The notes under the pieces: generated by a model
What the model was told of the DNA's origin: nothing
Seen by the model: the letters and a program-made list of their open reading frames with translations, nothing else
Databases searched by the model: none
Position numbers and translations under genes: made by a program
Assembly: GCF_002192455.1 (NCBI RefSeq)
Contig: NZ_CP021744.1
Location: 7,898,501-7,962,500 of the forward strand
DNA length: 64,000 bases
Reading direction: 5' to 3'
Origin: Streptomyces albireticuli
GTDB lineage: Bacteria; Actinomycetota; Actinomycetes; Streptomycetales; Streptomycetaceae
In this document: piece after piece, positions 23,963 to 33,220 of the stretch
Layout of the letters: each line of letters begins with the position of its first letter
Position numbering within the stretch: the stretch's first letter is position 1

Positions 23963-26900
23963 TCAGAGCGTTGCGGGGCCGAGCGTCATGGGTTCGGCGG
24001 TGAAGGTGTTGTCCGCGAGGCCGGCGAAGCCGTCCAGGCGGTCGTGCGAGGGCGGGGCGACGCCGAGCGCGGTCAGCTCGGCGTGGAGCGCGTCGCGGGC
24101 GGGCACGGTCGTCGTGGCGATCCCGGCGGCGATTGTGCCGATGCTGGTGGGGTCACCCGGCCGCCAGGGCGTGGGTACGGGGCCGGTGGGCCGGTCCGCG
24201 GGGCTGATCGGCAGGGCGTCGCTGGGGGTCAGCCTCTCGAAGCCGAGGGAGACGTCGGTCATCCTGCCCGGTGTCGGCCCGTCCACGGGCTTGGGCACGG
24301 TGACGCCGAGCCCGGTGAGCTGGTCCTTGACGAGCGGGTCCGGCGGGAGGCCCTCGTCGTCGGGGTCGCCCGTGCCCCACAGCGCCTGCGGGACGTTGTC
24401 CTTGAGCGGGTCGAGCCGCCAGCGGCGCTCTTCCGGCACGTCCGGGTCGAAGGGGTCGAACGGGTCGCCGCCGAGGAGCACCGTGAGGCGGTGGACGGAG
24501 GACTGCCCGGTGGCCCGCATGGGCCGGATGTCGAGGGTCTTGCCGTTCACCTGCTGTGAGCCCGCCGTGGCCCGCGACGCCGGCAGGGCGGTGGACGTGG
24601 TGAAGGAGAAGCCGTCGGCGGAGACGACCCAGCGGTCGTCGCCGGCGTTCGCACGCCGGGCGCGTGTGCCCTCGTCCTCGGGGAGGATGCCGGTGAGCGG
24701 TGTGATGCGCAGCATCTGGTCGCGTGCGGGCAGTTGCTCCTGGAAGTCGGTCCAGGAGACGGGATCGGGCTTGCGCTCGCCGCTCGCCCCGAAGGACACG
24801 TCGAAGTCGATGCACCACAGGTGCACGGTCGCGACGCCGCCCACGGGCGGGCCCCAGACGTCGAGGTCGACGCCGACCTCGCCGCGTACGGTGAACAGCC
24901 ACAGGTCGACCGCGAAGCCGATGCGGACGCCGATGCCGAAGCGGAAGTAGAAGGGCTTCCACTGGATCAGCGCGTCCACCCGGGCGACCAGCCAGGCCTC
25001 GACGATGCCGGAGTGGAACGACACCTCCAGCCGGCCGCCGGCCATGAACGCCGACGGGGTCAGCGCGCAGTACGCCTCGCCGCGTACGGTGACGACGTCG
25101 GAGATGCCCCAGGTGAAGCCGAGCCGCGGCACGACGGGGTAGTGGTCGGGCCTTTCGAAGTCGGGGTGGTAGCCGCCGAGGGCGAAGACGAAGTCGCCCT
25201 TGTGCGGGCCGCCGAACCAGGTGCGGTAGGCCAGGCCGCCCGTCAGCCGGCACTCGGGGTCGAGGACGTACGACTCGGGCGTGAGCTCGGCCGCCAGTGC
25301 CAGCATGCTGTCCCGCGAGGTGTACAGCGCCTGCATCGCGAGCTGGACCTGGGCGTACGTCTTGCCGCCGGAGTTGCGCCGGACGGGGAACGCGGCCGTG
25401 GCCAGGCCCAGGACGGCGACGGTGAAGTCGTCGCCGAACTCGACGATCGCCAGTGCCTGGCCGGAGACCAGCTGGAAGACGGTGAAGTCGATGCCGAGGG
25501 CGAACCACACCTGACCGGCCGCCGGGCTCAGCCACGGGGGCCGGCCGTTGCTGCCGTCGAGCAGGTCGTCCAGCACTTCCAGGGGCGGGCGCTCCACACC
25601 GCCGTGACCGAGTTCGGAGATGAACGGGAACTCCGGGGTCTGGCTGGGCGCGGGGAGCCGGACGGAGCTGTTGTAGCCGAAGCCGGCGGCGATCCCGCGT
25701 ACCTGGAACGGGGGTGGGCCGAGCCCCTTGCGGCCCGCGAGTACTCCGTACAGGAACAGCGACGGGTAGCCGTCCTCGGCCCGGGCGTACGCGCCGAGGA
25801 CCTTGACGGCGGCGAACCGCGCCTCGATCACGGCCATGCCCGCGAACAGCATGTCGTAGGGGGGCTCGGACTCCTTGACGAGGAAGGCGCCGCCGATCCT
25901 GACGGGCGGGCGGTCGTAGGACAGGCCCAGGCCGCTGAGGGTGGGCCGGAAGGTCCAGTCGCCGTGGTCCAGGCCGATGGTGAAGCCGAGTTCGGAGGCG
26001 CTCAGCTCGATGCCGCCGGCGTCGACCGTGGCGTCGATGGTGATCCGCGCCGTGCCGTTCGCGTAGGACAGGCCGAGCTCGGACACCCGCAGCGGGCCGA
26101 ACGTCGCGCCGACCGGGACGCTCGCCTGTGCGGGGATGTCGTCCGGTTCCTCCTTCACCACCGCGAGCGGGCGGGGCGGGGGCGCCGGTACCGGCCCCGG
26201 ACCGGGCACCGGCTGCCTGCGGCGCAGCGGATAGACGAGGGCGTAGTTCTTGACGGTCGTGGCGACGCCGGCGGTGACGGCCAGCGAGGCGCCGGCGGTG
26301 AGGTTGCGGCTGGGCAGGCCCAGGTTGACGCCGGTGTTGGCCATCAGGTCGTTGAGTGCCTTGACCTTGTAGGCCTTCAGCGCGGCGGAGAGGTGGAAGG
26401 CCTGGAGCCCGGCGAAGACCAGGTCGTCCTCGACCGGGGCGTGGTCACCGATCGAGGGCAGGTCGGCGAGGCCCGCTTCGTACTTCCCCTGGAGCAGGAC
26501 GACGCGGATCCGGGGCCCCGCGGCGCCCGTTCCGGCCCGGTGCGGCAGTGAGGCGTAGGCGAGCTGCACGTACTCGGTGGCGGCCGAGAACACGAACGCC
26601 CGCTTGTGCTTGTCGTAGGCGAACGCGACCTGTTTCAGCACGGGGACCAGCTGGTCCGGCAGGTCGGCGGGGGCGGAGCCGATGGCGTGCGCGACGTCGT
26701 TCCAGGACAGGCCGTCGTCGGACGACCAGTCGCCGATCACCGTCGTGCCGTCCAAGGTGGCGGTGAACGCCATCTCCTTGGGCTTGTCGTCCGCGTCGGA
26801 GAACTTCAGCACCAGCGCGGCGGACAGCCCCTGGCCGCTCGCGGACAGCACCAGGTGCGGAGCGAAGGAGTCCTCTTCACCGGCGTCGTCCTCCGTCGCC

Positions 26901-27187
26901 GGAAGCGTGAAGTCCAGGGCCATCCCTGTGACCAGCAGGGCGGCGTCCACGGTGAAGGAGACGCGGACGGGGCAGGGGCCTTCGACCACGGTGAAGGAGT
27001 ACGTGCCCTGGACGGTCACTTCACCGCGGTTGGGGACGGCGCCGCCCACGGTCAGGTCGGACGACGCCAGCCAGGTCTCCAGCAGCGGGCCGATGCCGGG
27101 GATCTCCCCGAGCCGGTCGACGGGCAGGAGGAAGTCCTCACCGGAGTCGGGGAACAGGCCGAGCAGCTCGTCGAGCGATATCGCCAT
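23963..27187 (-). CDS. DUF6603 domain protein (1074 aa), first gene of the operon
   Basis: A 1074-residue beta-rich protein that I assign to DUF6603 from its hallmark stretches: a repetitive beta region with FxxGMAVIEARFAAVKVLGAYA, GYPSLFLYGVLAGRKGLGPPPFQVRGIAAGFGYNSSVRLP, and a ring of amphipathic strands IEFGDDFTVAVLGLATAAFP, RGEAYCALTPSAFMAGGRLEVSF and FRFGIGVRIGFAVDLWLFTVRGEVGVDL. The alternating pattern in the second half resembles a large beta-barrel or beta-helix surface. No signal peptide is present. A GGGGAGAAG site precedes the ATG, and an AT-richer region lies upstream. DUF6603 proteins have no established function that I know of. Confidence 0.78.
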   Translation of the reverse strand: MAISLDELLGLFPDSGEDFLLPVDRLGEIPGIGPLLETWLASSDLTVGGAVPNRGEVTVQGTYSFTVVEGPCPVRVSFTVDAALLVTGMALDFTLPATEDDAGEEDSFAPHLVLSASGQGLSAALVLKFSDADDKPKEMAFTATLDGTTVIGDWSSDDGLSWNDVAHAIGSAPADLPDQLVPVLKQVAFAYDKHKRAFVFSAATEYVQLAYASLPHRAGTGAAGPRIRVVLLQGKYEAGLADLPSIGDHAPVEDDLVFAGLQAFHLSAALKAYKVKALNDLMANTGVNLGLPSRNLTAGASLAVTAGVATTVKNYALVYPLRRRQPVPGPGPVPAPPPRPLAVVKEEPDDIPAQASVPVGATFGPLRVSELGLSYANGTARITIDATVDAGGIELSASELGFTIGLDHGDWTFRPTLSGLGLSYDRPPVRIGGAFLVKESEPPYDMLFAGMAVIEARFAAVKVLGAYARAEDGYPSLFLYGVLAGRKGLGPPPFQVRGIAAGFGYNSSVRLPAPSQTPEFPFISELGHGGVERPPLEVLDDLLDGSNGRPPWLSPAAGQVWFALGIDFTVFQLVSGQALAIVEFGDDFTVAVLGLATAAFPVRRNSGGKTYAQVQLAMQALYTSRDSMLALAAELTPESYVLDPECRLTGGLAYRTWFGGPHKGDFVFALGGYHPDFERPDHYPVVPRLGFTWGISDVVTVRGEAYCALTPSAFMAGGRLEVSFHSGIVEAWLVARVDALIQWKPFYFRFGIGVRIGFAVDLWLFTVRGEVGVDLDVWGPPVGGVATVHLWCIDFDVSFGASGERKPDPVSWTDFQEQLPARDQMLRITPLTGILPEDEGTRARRANAGDDRWVVSADGFSFTTSTALPASRATAGSQQVNGKTLDIRPMRATGQSSVHRLTVLLGGDPFDPFDPDVPEERRWRLDPLKDNVPQALWGTGDPDDEGLPPDPLVKDQLTGLGVTVPKPVDGPTPGRMTDVSLGFERLTPSDALPISPADRPTGPVPTPWRPGDPTSIGTIAAGIATTTVPARDALHAELTALGVAPPSHDRLDGFAGLADNTFTAEPMTLGPATL

Positions 27188-27594
27188 GGGTTCTTCTCCC
27201 CGGACATGGGCGACGAGTGGGCGTGGAACCGGGCGGCATCATGGCATGCGCGGGACAGGCCTTCATGCATATGCCGACAACACCTGAACTGAAGTGAATA
27301 CATCTGGCCAATGGTCGAATCAGCGTATAAAGGGCGCCTCTGTGGGAGGCGGTCCAGGCCCCGCAACGGGCACCTCGGCGGCGCAAGGGGGCGAGCCCCG
27401 CAGGGCGGCGGGGCTGATCGATGTCCGCGGACGTCGCGATATCGCCCCCGGCCGGTTGGGGCGGCTGGGGCCAAGGGGGCCGGTCGTGCTTCCTGACCGT
27501 CGGCGCACACGGTTCCCGGCCCTCGTCGTCGGCGCGGCGAGGCAGGCGGTGCCGGCGGTCTTCGTCGCGGCGGTTCCGCGCGGGGCCGGCGCGG
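27188..27594. promoter_or_regulatory. Intergenic region with probable promoter of the 13-kb operon
   Basis: No gene is supported here. The part nearest the DUF6603 gene, about 27270-27345, is markedly AT-richer than its surroundings (with TATACG and TATTCA on the minus strand), as expected for a promoter, and leaves a leader of about 100 bases. The remainder, up to the end of the LysR gene, is GC-rich and shows nothing recognisable. Confidence 0.35.
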
Positions 27595-28497
27595 CTACGA
27601 CACCGACCCGACCAGGGCGGTCAACAACGCCTCGACGTGCGGCCGGGGCCGGTCGCGACGCCGGGCGGCGGTGGCCACACCGATGTAGCGCGCGGGGCAC
27701 GGAGGGTCGATGGGGATCACGGCCACACCGCTGACCGACGGGTCCAGGGCGATCCGCGGGACGAGGGAGACACCTACGCCCGCGGCCACCAGGGTCTGCG
27801 CGAAGAAGAAGTCGGTCGTGGCGGCCGCGACACGCAACTCGGAGCCCGCGAGTTCGGCGTAGCGGTGCATGAAGGCCTGGGCCTTCATGCACCCCATCAC
27901 CCAGCGCTCCCGCACGAGTTCGGACAGGTCCAGGCTCACCCGGCCGGCGAGAGGGTGACCCACCGGCAGCACGGCCGACATCGGGTCGTCCATCAGCGGC
28001 GTCCAGTCCAGCCCGGAACGGTCACCGGGCCGGACCGGCAGCGGTCCGTCGAAGTGATAGGCGAGCGCGAGGTCGGCCCGCCCCTCGCGCACCAACGGCA
28101 GGCTGTGCTCCGGCTCCTTCTGGAGCACGGTCAGTTCCACCTCGGGGTGCTCGGCCACGAACCGGGTCAGCACCGGCGGCAGCAGCCGGTGGCCACCGCT
28201 GGTGAACGTGGCCACGGTCAGCTTCGTACGCCCCGCCGCCAGCCGGTCGATCTGCTCGCGAGCATGGGACAGCTCGGCCGAGATCGCCTCGGCGGCCTCG
28301 ACGAGGAGCCGTCCCGGCTCGGTCAGGGAGACGCCCCGCGTGCTGCGTTCGACGACCTGGGTGCCGAGCGTCCGTTCCAGTGCGGCGATCTGCTGGGAGA
28401 CGGCTGACGGTGTGAGCAGCAGGGCGGCCGCGGCCTTGTTGAAGCTGCCGCTCCGGGCGACCTCGCGGAGCGTACGGAGCCGCTGGACGTCGATCAT
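27595..28497 (-). CDS. LysR family transcriptional regulator
   Basis: A 300-residue LysR protein: N-terminal helix-turn-helix at about residues 3-60 (IDVQRLRTLREVARSGSFNKAAAAL...SQQIAALERTLG) and a C-terminal periplasmic-binding-type effector domain beginning TKLTVATFTSGGHRLLPPVLTRF. The ATG at 28497 has AAGGA at good spacing. It is divergent from the aldo/keto reductase gene at 28618, the normal arrangement for a LysR regulator and its target, and the 120-base region between them is the probable operator. It lies upstream of the DUF6603 operon on the same strand but is 407 bases away, so it is probably not part of it. Confidence 0.88.
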   Translation of the reverse strand: MIDVQRLRTLREVARSGSFNKAAAALLLTPSAVSQQIAALERTLGTQVVERSTRGVSLTEPGRLLVEAAEAISAELSHAREQIDRLAAGRTKLTVATFTSGGHRLLPPVLTRFVAEHPEVELTVLQKEPEHSLPLVREGRADLALAYHFDGPLPVRPGDRSGLDWTPLMDDPMSAVLPVGHPLAGRVSLDLSELVRERWVMGCMKAQAFMHRYAELAGSELRVAAATTDFFFAQTLVAAGVGVSLVPRIALDPSVSGVAVIPIDPPCPARYIGVATAARRRDRPRPHVEALLTALVGSVS

Positions 28498-28617
28498 CAG
28501 CTGTCCTTCATACGGGTTAAGCACGTCACTACTTCTGCTGATGATCGCATTCCGGCAGGCTCGTGCACACAGCGAGGCGAACGCCCCGCGCCCCCCTTGC
28601 AGAGAGAGGTTTCCGCC

Positions 28618-29526
28618 ATGCGCGCACGCCGCCTGGGTGAGGTCCACGTCAGCGCGATCGGCCTCGGCGCCATGCCGCTGTCCGTCGAAGGCCGGCCCGA
28701 CGAGGACGCGGCCGTCGCCACGATCCACGCCGCCCTCGACGCCGGGGTCACCCTCATCGACACCGCCGACTCCTACCACTGGCACGCGGGTGAGACCGGC
28801 CACAACGAGTCCCTCGTCGCACGCGCCCTGGCCCGCTACGGCGGCGACACCGCAGCGGTCCTGGTCGCCACCAAGGGCGGGCGCGGCAGGCCTGGAGACG
28901 GTTCATGGACCGTGACGGGCACGCCCGAACACCTCAAGAACGCCTGCGACGCGTCACGCCGGCGCCTCGGCGCCGACACGCTCGGCCTCTACCAGCTCCA
29001 CAAGCCCGACCCGCGGGTCCCGTGGGCCGAGTCCGTCGGTGCCCTCGCGGAACTCCTCGACGCGGGAAAGATCCGCGCGGCCGGCGTCTCCAACGTCGAC
29101 GCCGATCAGATCCGCGAGGCCCATGCCGTCCTCGGCGGCCGCCTGGCATCCGTACAGAACCGCTTCTCCCCGGCGGTCCGCGACAGCGCCCCCGAGCTGC
29201 GGCTGTGCGAGGAACTCGGGGTGGCGTTCCTGCCGTGGAGCCCCCTCGGAGGCATCTCCAGAAGCGTTCTGGAGATGCCCGTGGCGGACGACTGCGGTAC
29301 CGGGCACGGGACGTACGAGCCGTTCCACGAGGTCGCCCGCGATCACGGCGTGAGCCCCCAACAGGTCTGTCTCGCCTGGCTGCTGGCCCTTTCCCCGGCC
29401 GTCGTCCCCATACCGGGAGCGCGCCGCACGGCGTCGATCCGCGACTCCGCGGCCGCCGCGGATCTCGTCCTCAGCGCCGCGGAGGTCGCCCGGCTGACGT
29501 CATCGACGTCGCTGGACAAGCCGTGA
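28618..29526 (+). CDS. Aldo/keto reductase
   Basis: A 302-residue NADPH-dependent aldo/keto reductase with the (beta/alpha)8 fold signatures: the first strand with GLGAMPLS, the catalytic Asp-Tyr region LIDTADSYHWHAGETGHNES, the DTLGLYQLHKPDP loop, the RAAGVSNVDADQI block and the C-terminal cofactor segment VPIPGARRTASI. Members reduce aldehydes and ketones of many kinds. The ATG at 28618 follows GAGAGAGG at suitable spacing. Its divergent LysR neighbour is the likely regulator. Confidence 0.88.
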   Translation: MRARRLGEVHVSAIGLGAMPLSVEGRPDEDAAVATIHAALDAGVTLIDTADSYHWHAGETGHNESLVARALARYGGDTAAVLVATKGGRGRPGDGSWTVTGTPEHLKNACDASRRRLGADTLGLYQLHKPDPRVPWAESVGALAELLDAGKIRAAGVSNVDADQIREAHAVLGGRLASVQNRFSPAVRDSAPELRLCEELGVAFLPWSPLGGISRSVLEMPVADDCGTGHGTYEPFHEVARDHGVSPQQVCLAWLLALSPAVVPIPGARRTASIRDSAAAADLVLSAAEVARLTSSTSLDKP

Positions 29527-29585
29527 GGAGGGGGCGCACAGCCGCCCCTTCCCCGAGAGACGTGAACCTTCCGAGAGCGCGGCTG

Positions 29586-30737
29586 TCAGTGCCGGGCGCC
29601 GATCAGCTGGGCCACCCCGGCACTCGTCAGTTCGGTGGCGAGCACGCTGTTCTCCAGCGGCAGCAGGCGGTGTGCCTTGCACAGCTGTGTCGGCAGCGCC
29701 GCGTACTCCTCGCCGGTGACGCGTGCCCAGGACGGGTCGAACCGCACCCGGATGATGAGGTCGCGGGCCTGCTCGGAGACGATCGTCGACGCCAGGAGCC
29801 ACAGTCCGGGCTCCCGGGCCGTGCCCGGAGGGTCGAAGGCCAGGTGCAACAGCGACGCCGACCGGCCCAACGGGTCGGCCAGCCGGTGCCAGACGATCCG
29901 TCCGTCCGCGTCGATCCGGCCGAAGACGCCGGTTCCCGCCTTCGCGGTGCCGAGGAGCACCACCCAGATGCCGCCGGGGCCGTTGATCAGGCCGACCGGG
30001 GTGCTGCCCTGCTCCACCGGGACGGGGATCTGGGAGGTGCGTCCGGTGCGCGGGTCGATGCGCAGCAGTGAGCTCGCGCCGTCCTGACTGACGTAGAAGT
30101 CGCCACTGCCCGGGTGCCGTGCGGCGAAGATGGGGTGGGGCTTGGCATCGAAGAGGCGGTGACGGCCGGGACGCGTGTGGTCCAGGGCCAGGACCTGGTC
30201 GCTTCCCTTCAGGGTCACCCACAGGGTGTCGCCGTACTCGCTGACGTAGTGCGGCCCCCGGCCGCCGTCCGGAACGGCGATCTCACGTTCGACGCGCGGG
30301 GCCGCGTCGAGGGAATCGGCCCGGGGATCCACCAGAAGCAGCCGGTCGGCTCCCTCGTGCGTGGCCCAGATCCGTCCGGGATGGCGCGAGGACACCGCCA
30401 GCCCGTGCAGCATCGCGTCGGAGGAGCCGAGCGGGAACGCCTTGACGGCCGTCACCTGCTCGGTGCGGGGGTCCAGCTGGAGCTTCACCAGCCGGCTGTT
30501 GGACATCTGGGACACGAGAACCATCGGGTGACCCGGCGTTTTGATGATCTCGTGGGTCTCCTCGGCGGGCGGCAGCTCGTACTCCACCACCGTCCGCCGG
30601 GAAGCCCCCGCCGGTGGAGCGGCGGCGTCTCTGTACCGCGACCCCGCTGTCGCGGTGCCCGGCGTTCCGAGCAGCGTTCCGGCTGCCGCGAGGCTGCCCA
30701 GGGACATCAGTCGGCGGTGAAAGGCGCGGCGATCCAC
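29586..30737 (-). CDS. Exported beta-propeller protein, virginiamycin B lyase-like, Tat signal
   Basis: A 383-residue protein beginning with a twin-arginine motif (DRRAFHRRLMSLGSLAAAG) and a probable cleavage site after ATAG, so it is likely exported by Tat. The mature part shows streptogramin-lyase/SMP-30-like propeller repeats: MVLVSQMSNSRLVKLQLD, GRIWATHEGADRLLLVDP, DTLWVTLKGSDQVLALD and GDFYVSQDGASSLLRIDP. These folds bind ligands or act as lyases and lactonases. The GTG at 30737 has AGGAGAG four bases upstream; an ATG 14 codons further upstream is in frame but less well placed. It is divergent from the DUF6314 gene. A secreted binding or lactone-cleaving role is possible but not shown. 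Confidence 0.8.
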   Translation of the reverse strand: MDRRAFHRRLMSLGSLAAAGTLLGTPGTATAGSRYRDAAAPPAGASRRTVVEYELPPAEETHEIIKTPGHPMVLVSQMSNSRLVKLQLDPRTEQVTAVKAFPLGSSDAMLHGLAVSSRHPGRIWATHEGADRLLLVDPRADSLDAAPRVEREIAVPDGGRGPHYVSEYGDTLWVTLKGSDQVLALDHTRPGRHRLFDAKPHPIFAARHPGSGDFYVSQDGASSLLRIDPRTGRTSQIPVPVEQGSTPVGLINGPGGIWVVLLGTAKAGTGVFGRIDADGRIVWHRLADPLGRSASLLHLAFDPPGTAREPGLWLLASTIVSEQARDLIIRVRFDPSWARVTGEEYAALPTQLCKAHRLLPLENSVLATELTSAGVAQLIGARH

Positions 30738-30789
30738 GGTGCTCTCCTGACGGACGCGACTCTTGGGTGACGCGTCCATGCAAGCGGTG

Positions 30790-30820
30790 CCACCGGATCA
30801 TCAGACAGCGGATCCGGTGG
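30790..30820. promoter_or_regulatory. 10-bp perfect inverted repeat in divergent region
   Basis: CCACCGGATC at 30790-30799 and GATCCGGTGG at 30811-30820 are exact complements separated by 11 bases, between the divergent propeller and DUF6314 genes. It may be an operator for an unidentified regulator or a hairpin in the leader of either transcript. Confidence 0.4.
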
Positions 30821-30927
30821 ATTCGCCCATGTGGGTGAGGCGGAAATCGCCGCCGGACCGCGCCCGCCGGCCTTCGCCCCTCGCTCACCTGGCACGATGG
30901 CGTAAGAGGCGGGTGGTGTAATAGGGG

Positions 30928-31455
30928 ATGCAGTTTTCTGTTCCCGACCGCTCTTCCGCCCAGGCTCCGGCCCCGGTGCCGGTGAGTGAGGCAGGTCTGT
31001 ATCCGGTGCCCGACGCGGCGGGCTATCTGACCGGGGAGTGGACCGTCGAACGCGTCCTGTCCGACCTGGCGGCGGACCGCGAGGGAGCGTTCCACGGTAC
31101 GGCGGTGTTCCGGGCGGCGGACGACGGCCGGCTGACGCACACCGAGGCCGGCGAGCTGCGCTGGGAGGGTTCGACGAGCCCGGCGGGGCGCACGCTGGTG
31201 TGGGTACCGGCCTCCGACGGCACCTGTGAGGTCCTGTTCTCCGACGGCCGGTTCTTCCACGACCTGGACCTGCGTACGGGGCACTGGACGGTCTCCCACC
31301 CGTGTGCGGCGGACAGCTATGAAGGGCGGTTCGACGTCGTCTCCCGTGACGAGTGGCGGGTGTGCTGGCGTACCACCGGCCCGGCCAAGGACCACGTGCA
31401 GCGTTCGGTCTACCGGCGCCTGCCCGTCCCTGGGACGGCGGCCAGGCCCGTCTGA
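30928..31455 (+). CDS. DUF6314 family protein
   Basis: A 175-residue protein assigned to DUF6314 by its ordered motifs: YLTGEWTVER near residue 31, the G-x-F-x-GTAVF block, the glutamate-rich GELRWEG, the VLFSDGRFFHDLDLRTG segment, then SHPCAADSYEGRF and the terminal W-x-TTGPAKD...VYRR. Predicted lipocalin-like beta-barrel, cytoplasmic. The function of the family is not established. An alternative shorter start exists at the Val before SEAG, but homology begins only at about residue 28, so the N-terminal length is uncertain. Confidence 0.82.
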   Translation: MQFSVPDRSSAQAPAPVPVSEAGLYPVPDAAGYLTGEWTVERVLSDLAADREGAFHGTAVFRAADDGRLTHTEAGELRWEGSTSPAGRTLVWVPASDGTCEVLFSDGRFFHDLDLRTGHWTVSHPCAADSYEGRFDVVSRDEWRVCWRTTGPAKDHVQRSVYRRLPVPGTAARPV

Positions 31456-31520
31456 GAAAGCGGGATCCTCGTCGGCCAGGAGACGCGGTCGCCGCGTCCG
31501 CACCGGGGACGGCCCGGCTT

Positions 31521-31562
31521 GCCGAGGGGCCGTTCCGGAGTGATACGGAACGGCCCCTCGGC
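31521..31562. terminator. Bidirectional terminator between convergent genes
   Basis: Arms 31521-31537 and 31546-31562 are perfectly complementary over 17 bp with an eight-base loop, GC-rich, located between the convergent DUF6314 and tetraspan-protein genes. The symmetric stem can serve both strands. Confidence 0.8.
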
Positions 31563-31582
31563 CGCTTTCGGCGACGGTCGGC

Positions 31583-33220
31583 TCAGGGCGCGGCGGACGG
31601 GAGGGGGAGCAGTGGCCAGGTGTTGGAGAGGCGCATGGCGGACTCCGTGACCGCAGGGTCGGCCGACTTCTCGGCCACTTTCTGGAGGAACGCGTGCGCC
31701 GCGGCCTCGTACAGCTCCGTCGTCGACCGCAGCCGCGCCGCGGTCGCCTCCCGGCGCAGCTCGGCGCGCTCGGCGGACGTCGACTCCAGCGCCCGGGCCC
31801 GTTCGGCGGAGGCGACGGCGGCCTCCCGGGCCCGCTCCAGACGGGCGCGCAGTTCCAGGTGGGAGCGGTAGGAGTCGAGGTAAGGGTGTTCCCGCAGCAG
31901 CCCGAGCAGCAGGCCGATCCCGCCGGACAGCAGGAGCAGGGCGACGAACATCCAGGTCACGGTGGTCGGTTCGAGATGCAGGCTGTCCACCAGCGTCGGA
32001 GTAGGCCGGAGATCCTCCATTCCGGCGACGCCTTCGAGGTCCTTGGGGAGCGGCTGCGGATCGCGGTGCCGGAAGACCAGCTTGGCGCGCAGGTGGCCGA
32101 GGGCCCAGGTGGCGAACCCCCACACCGCGATCAGCGCCACCGCGGGCAGCCTCATGCCCTTCGCCGAGGCGGTGGCGCCCCGGCTGCGCAGGGCGCGGCC
32201 GGCGAGATGGGGGATGGTCACCATGACGACGGCCGCCGAGATGGCGAGCATGCCCGACAGGGCGTCCGACTCGGTGCTGCCGGAGCCGTGGAAGGGCTGG
32301 AAGGCGATCCAGTAGATCGGCACCTCCACGGCCGCGATGACCAGCAGCAGGCTCCACACCATCCACCGGGGCAGCCCGGGCCGTACGGGCAGGCCCTCCC
32401 ACTGGGCGGCGTCGGCCTGCCGGTGCAGGTCGGTGTAAGGGTCCGCCGGGCGGTGGCCGGCCGGGTCCCGGCGGGCGCCGGGGCCTGCCGTGGCGTCGGC
32501 CGCGGGACTCGGATCCAGGGTCTGCCAGTCCTCGTCGTCCGGGCCCTTGGGCGGTGCCGGGCCCGTCCCGTCGTCGTCCGCGTCGTCGCTCCCGGGACCG
32601 GTGCCGGTGCCCGGCGTACGGCCGTCCCTCCGGCCGTCTCCCTCCGTGTCCTCGTCGAGGTCCAGGTCGCCGAACCGGGCGCGCAGCCAGCGTTCCTCCA
32701 GCCGCTCCCGGACGCCGTCCCGGAACCGCTCCCAGCGCACGGCCCGGGCCGCGAGCCGGTCCAGCTGCGCCCGGTTGGTGTCCAGCCAGCGCAGGTTCTC
32801 GGCCAGCCGCTCCTCCAGCCGGCGGACCTCGGCCTCGGCTCCGGCGGCGGCCGAGAGGGTGTTCGCCTCCCGGGCGCGCTCGCGGGCCTCCTCGTCCGCG
32901 TGCTCCTCGGCCAGCCGGGTGCGCACGAGGTCGCGTACGGAGGCCAGCTGGGCGAAGTAGGGGACGCGGTCCCCGCTGCCCAGGACCCAGGGATCCAGGG
33001 CGCCGGCCTCGGCCATCCTGGTGCCGCGGCGGCGGGCGGCACGGAACAGGCGCAGCTGGTCCGGCCTCTCCGGGACGAGGGGAACGCGCTGCGGCCCGGT
33101 CGGGTAGGGAGCGCGGCGGGTGTCGCCCGCCGTGGTGCCGGGTCCGCGCCGGAACGGGCGGGCGAACCGTGCCCGGCGGGGCGTGGGCCCGGGGTCAGCG
33201 CCGGTAGTCGTCGTGGACAC
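31583..33220 (-). CDS. Four-helix membrane protein with flanking coiled coils
   Basis: A 545-residue membrane protein. After a Pro/Arg-rich N-terminus comes a coiled-coil region (about residues 85-185), a low-complexity acidic linker, then four predicted membrane helices (WSLLLVIAAVEVPIYWIAF; GMLAISAAVVMVTIPHLAG; AVALIAVWGFATWALGHL; MFVALLLLSGGIGLLLGLL) and a C-terminal coiled coil rich in Ala, Arg and Glu. No enzyme motif is visible. The GTG start at 33220 lies inside the end of the upstream lipoprotein gene (26-base overlap), so translation is coupled. The architecture fits a scaffold or sensor at the membrane in the surrounding multi-gene locus. Confidence 0.75.
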   Translation of the reverse strand: MSTTTTGADPGPTPRRARFARPFRRGPGTTAGDTRRAPYPTGPQRVPLVPERPDQLRLFRAARRRGTRMAEAGALDPWVLGSGDRVPYFAQLASVRDLVRTRLAEEHADEEARERAREANTLSAAAGAEAEVRRLEERLAENLRWLDTNRAQLDRLAARAVRWERFRDGVRERLEERWLRARFGDLDLDEDTEGDGRRDGRTPGTGTGPGSDDADDDGTGPAPPKGPDDEDWQTLDPSPAADATAGPGARRDPAGHRPADPYTDLHRQADAAQWEGLPVRPGLPRWMVWSLLLVIAAVEVPIYWIAFQPFHGSGSTESDALSGMLAISAAVVMVTIPHLAGRALRSRGATASAKGMRLPAVALIAVWGFATWALGHLRAKLVFRHRDPQPLPKDLEGVAGMEDLRPTPTLVDSLHLEPTTVTWMFVALLLLSGGIGLLLGLLREHPYLDSYRSHLELRARLERAREAAVASAERARALESTSAERAELRREATAARLRSTTELYEAAAHAFLQKVAEKSADPAVTESAMRLSNTWPLLPLPSAAP

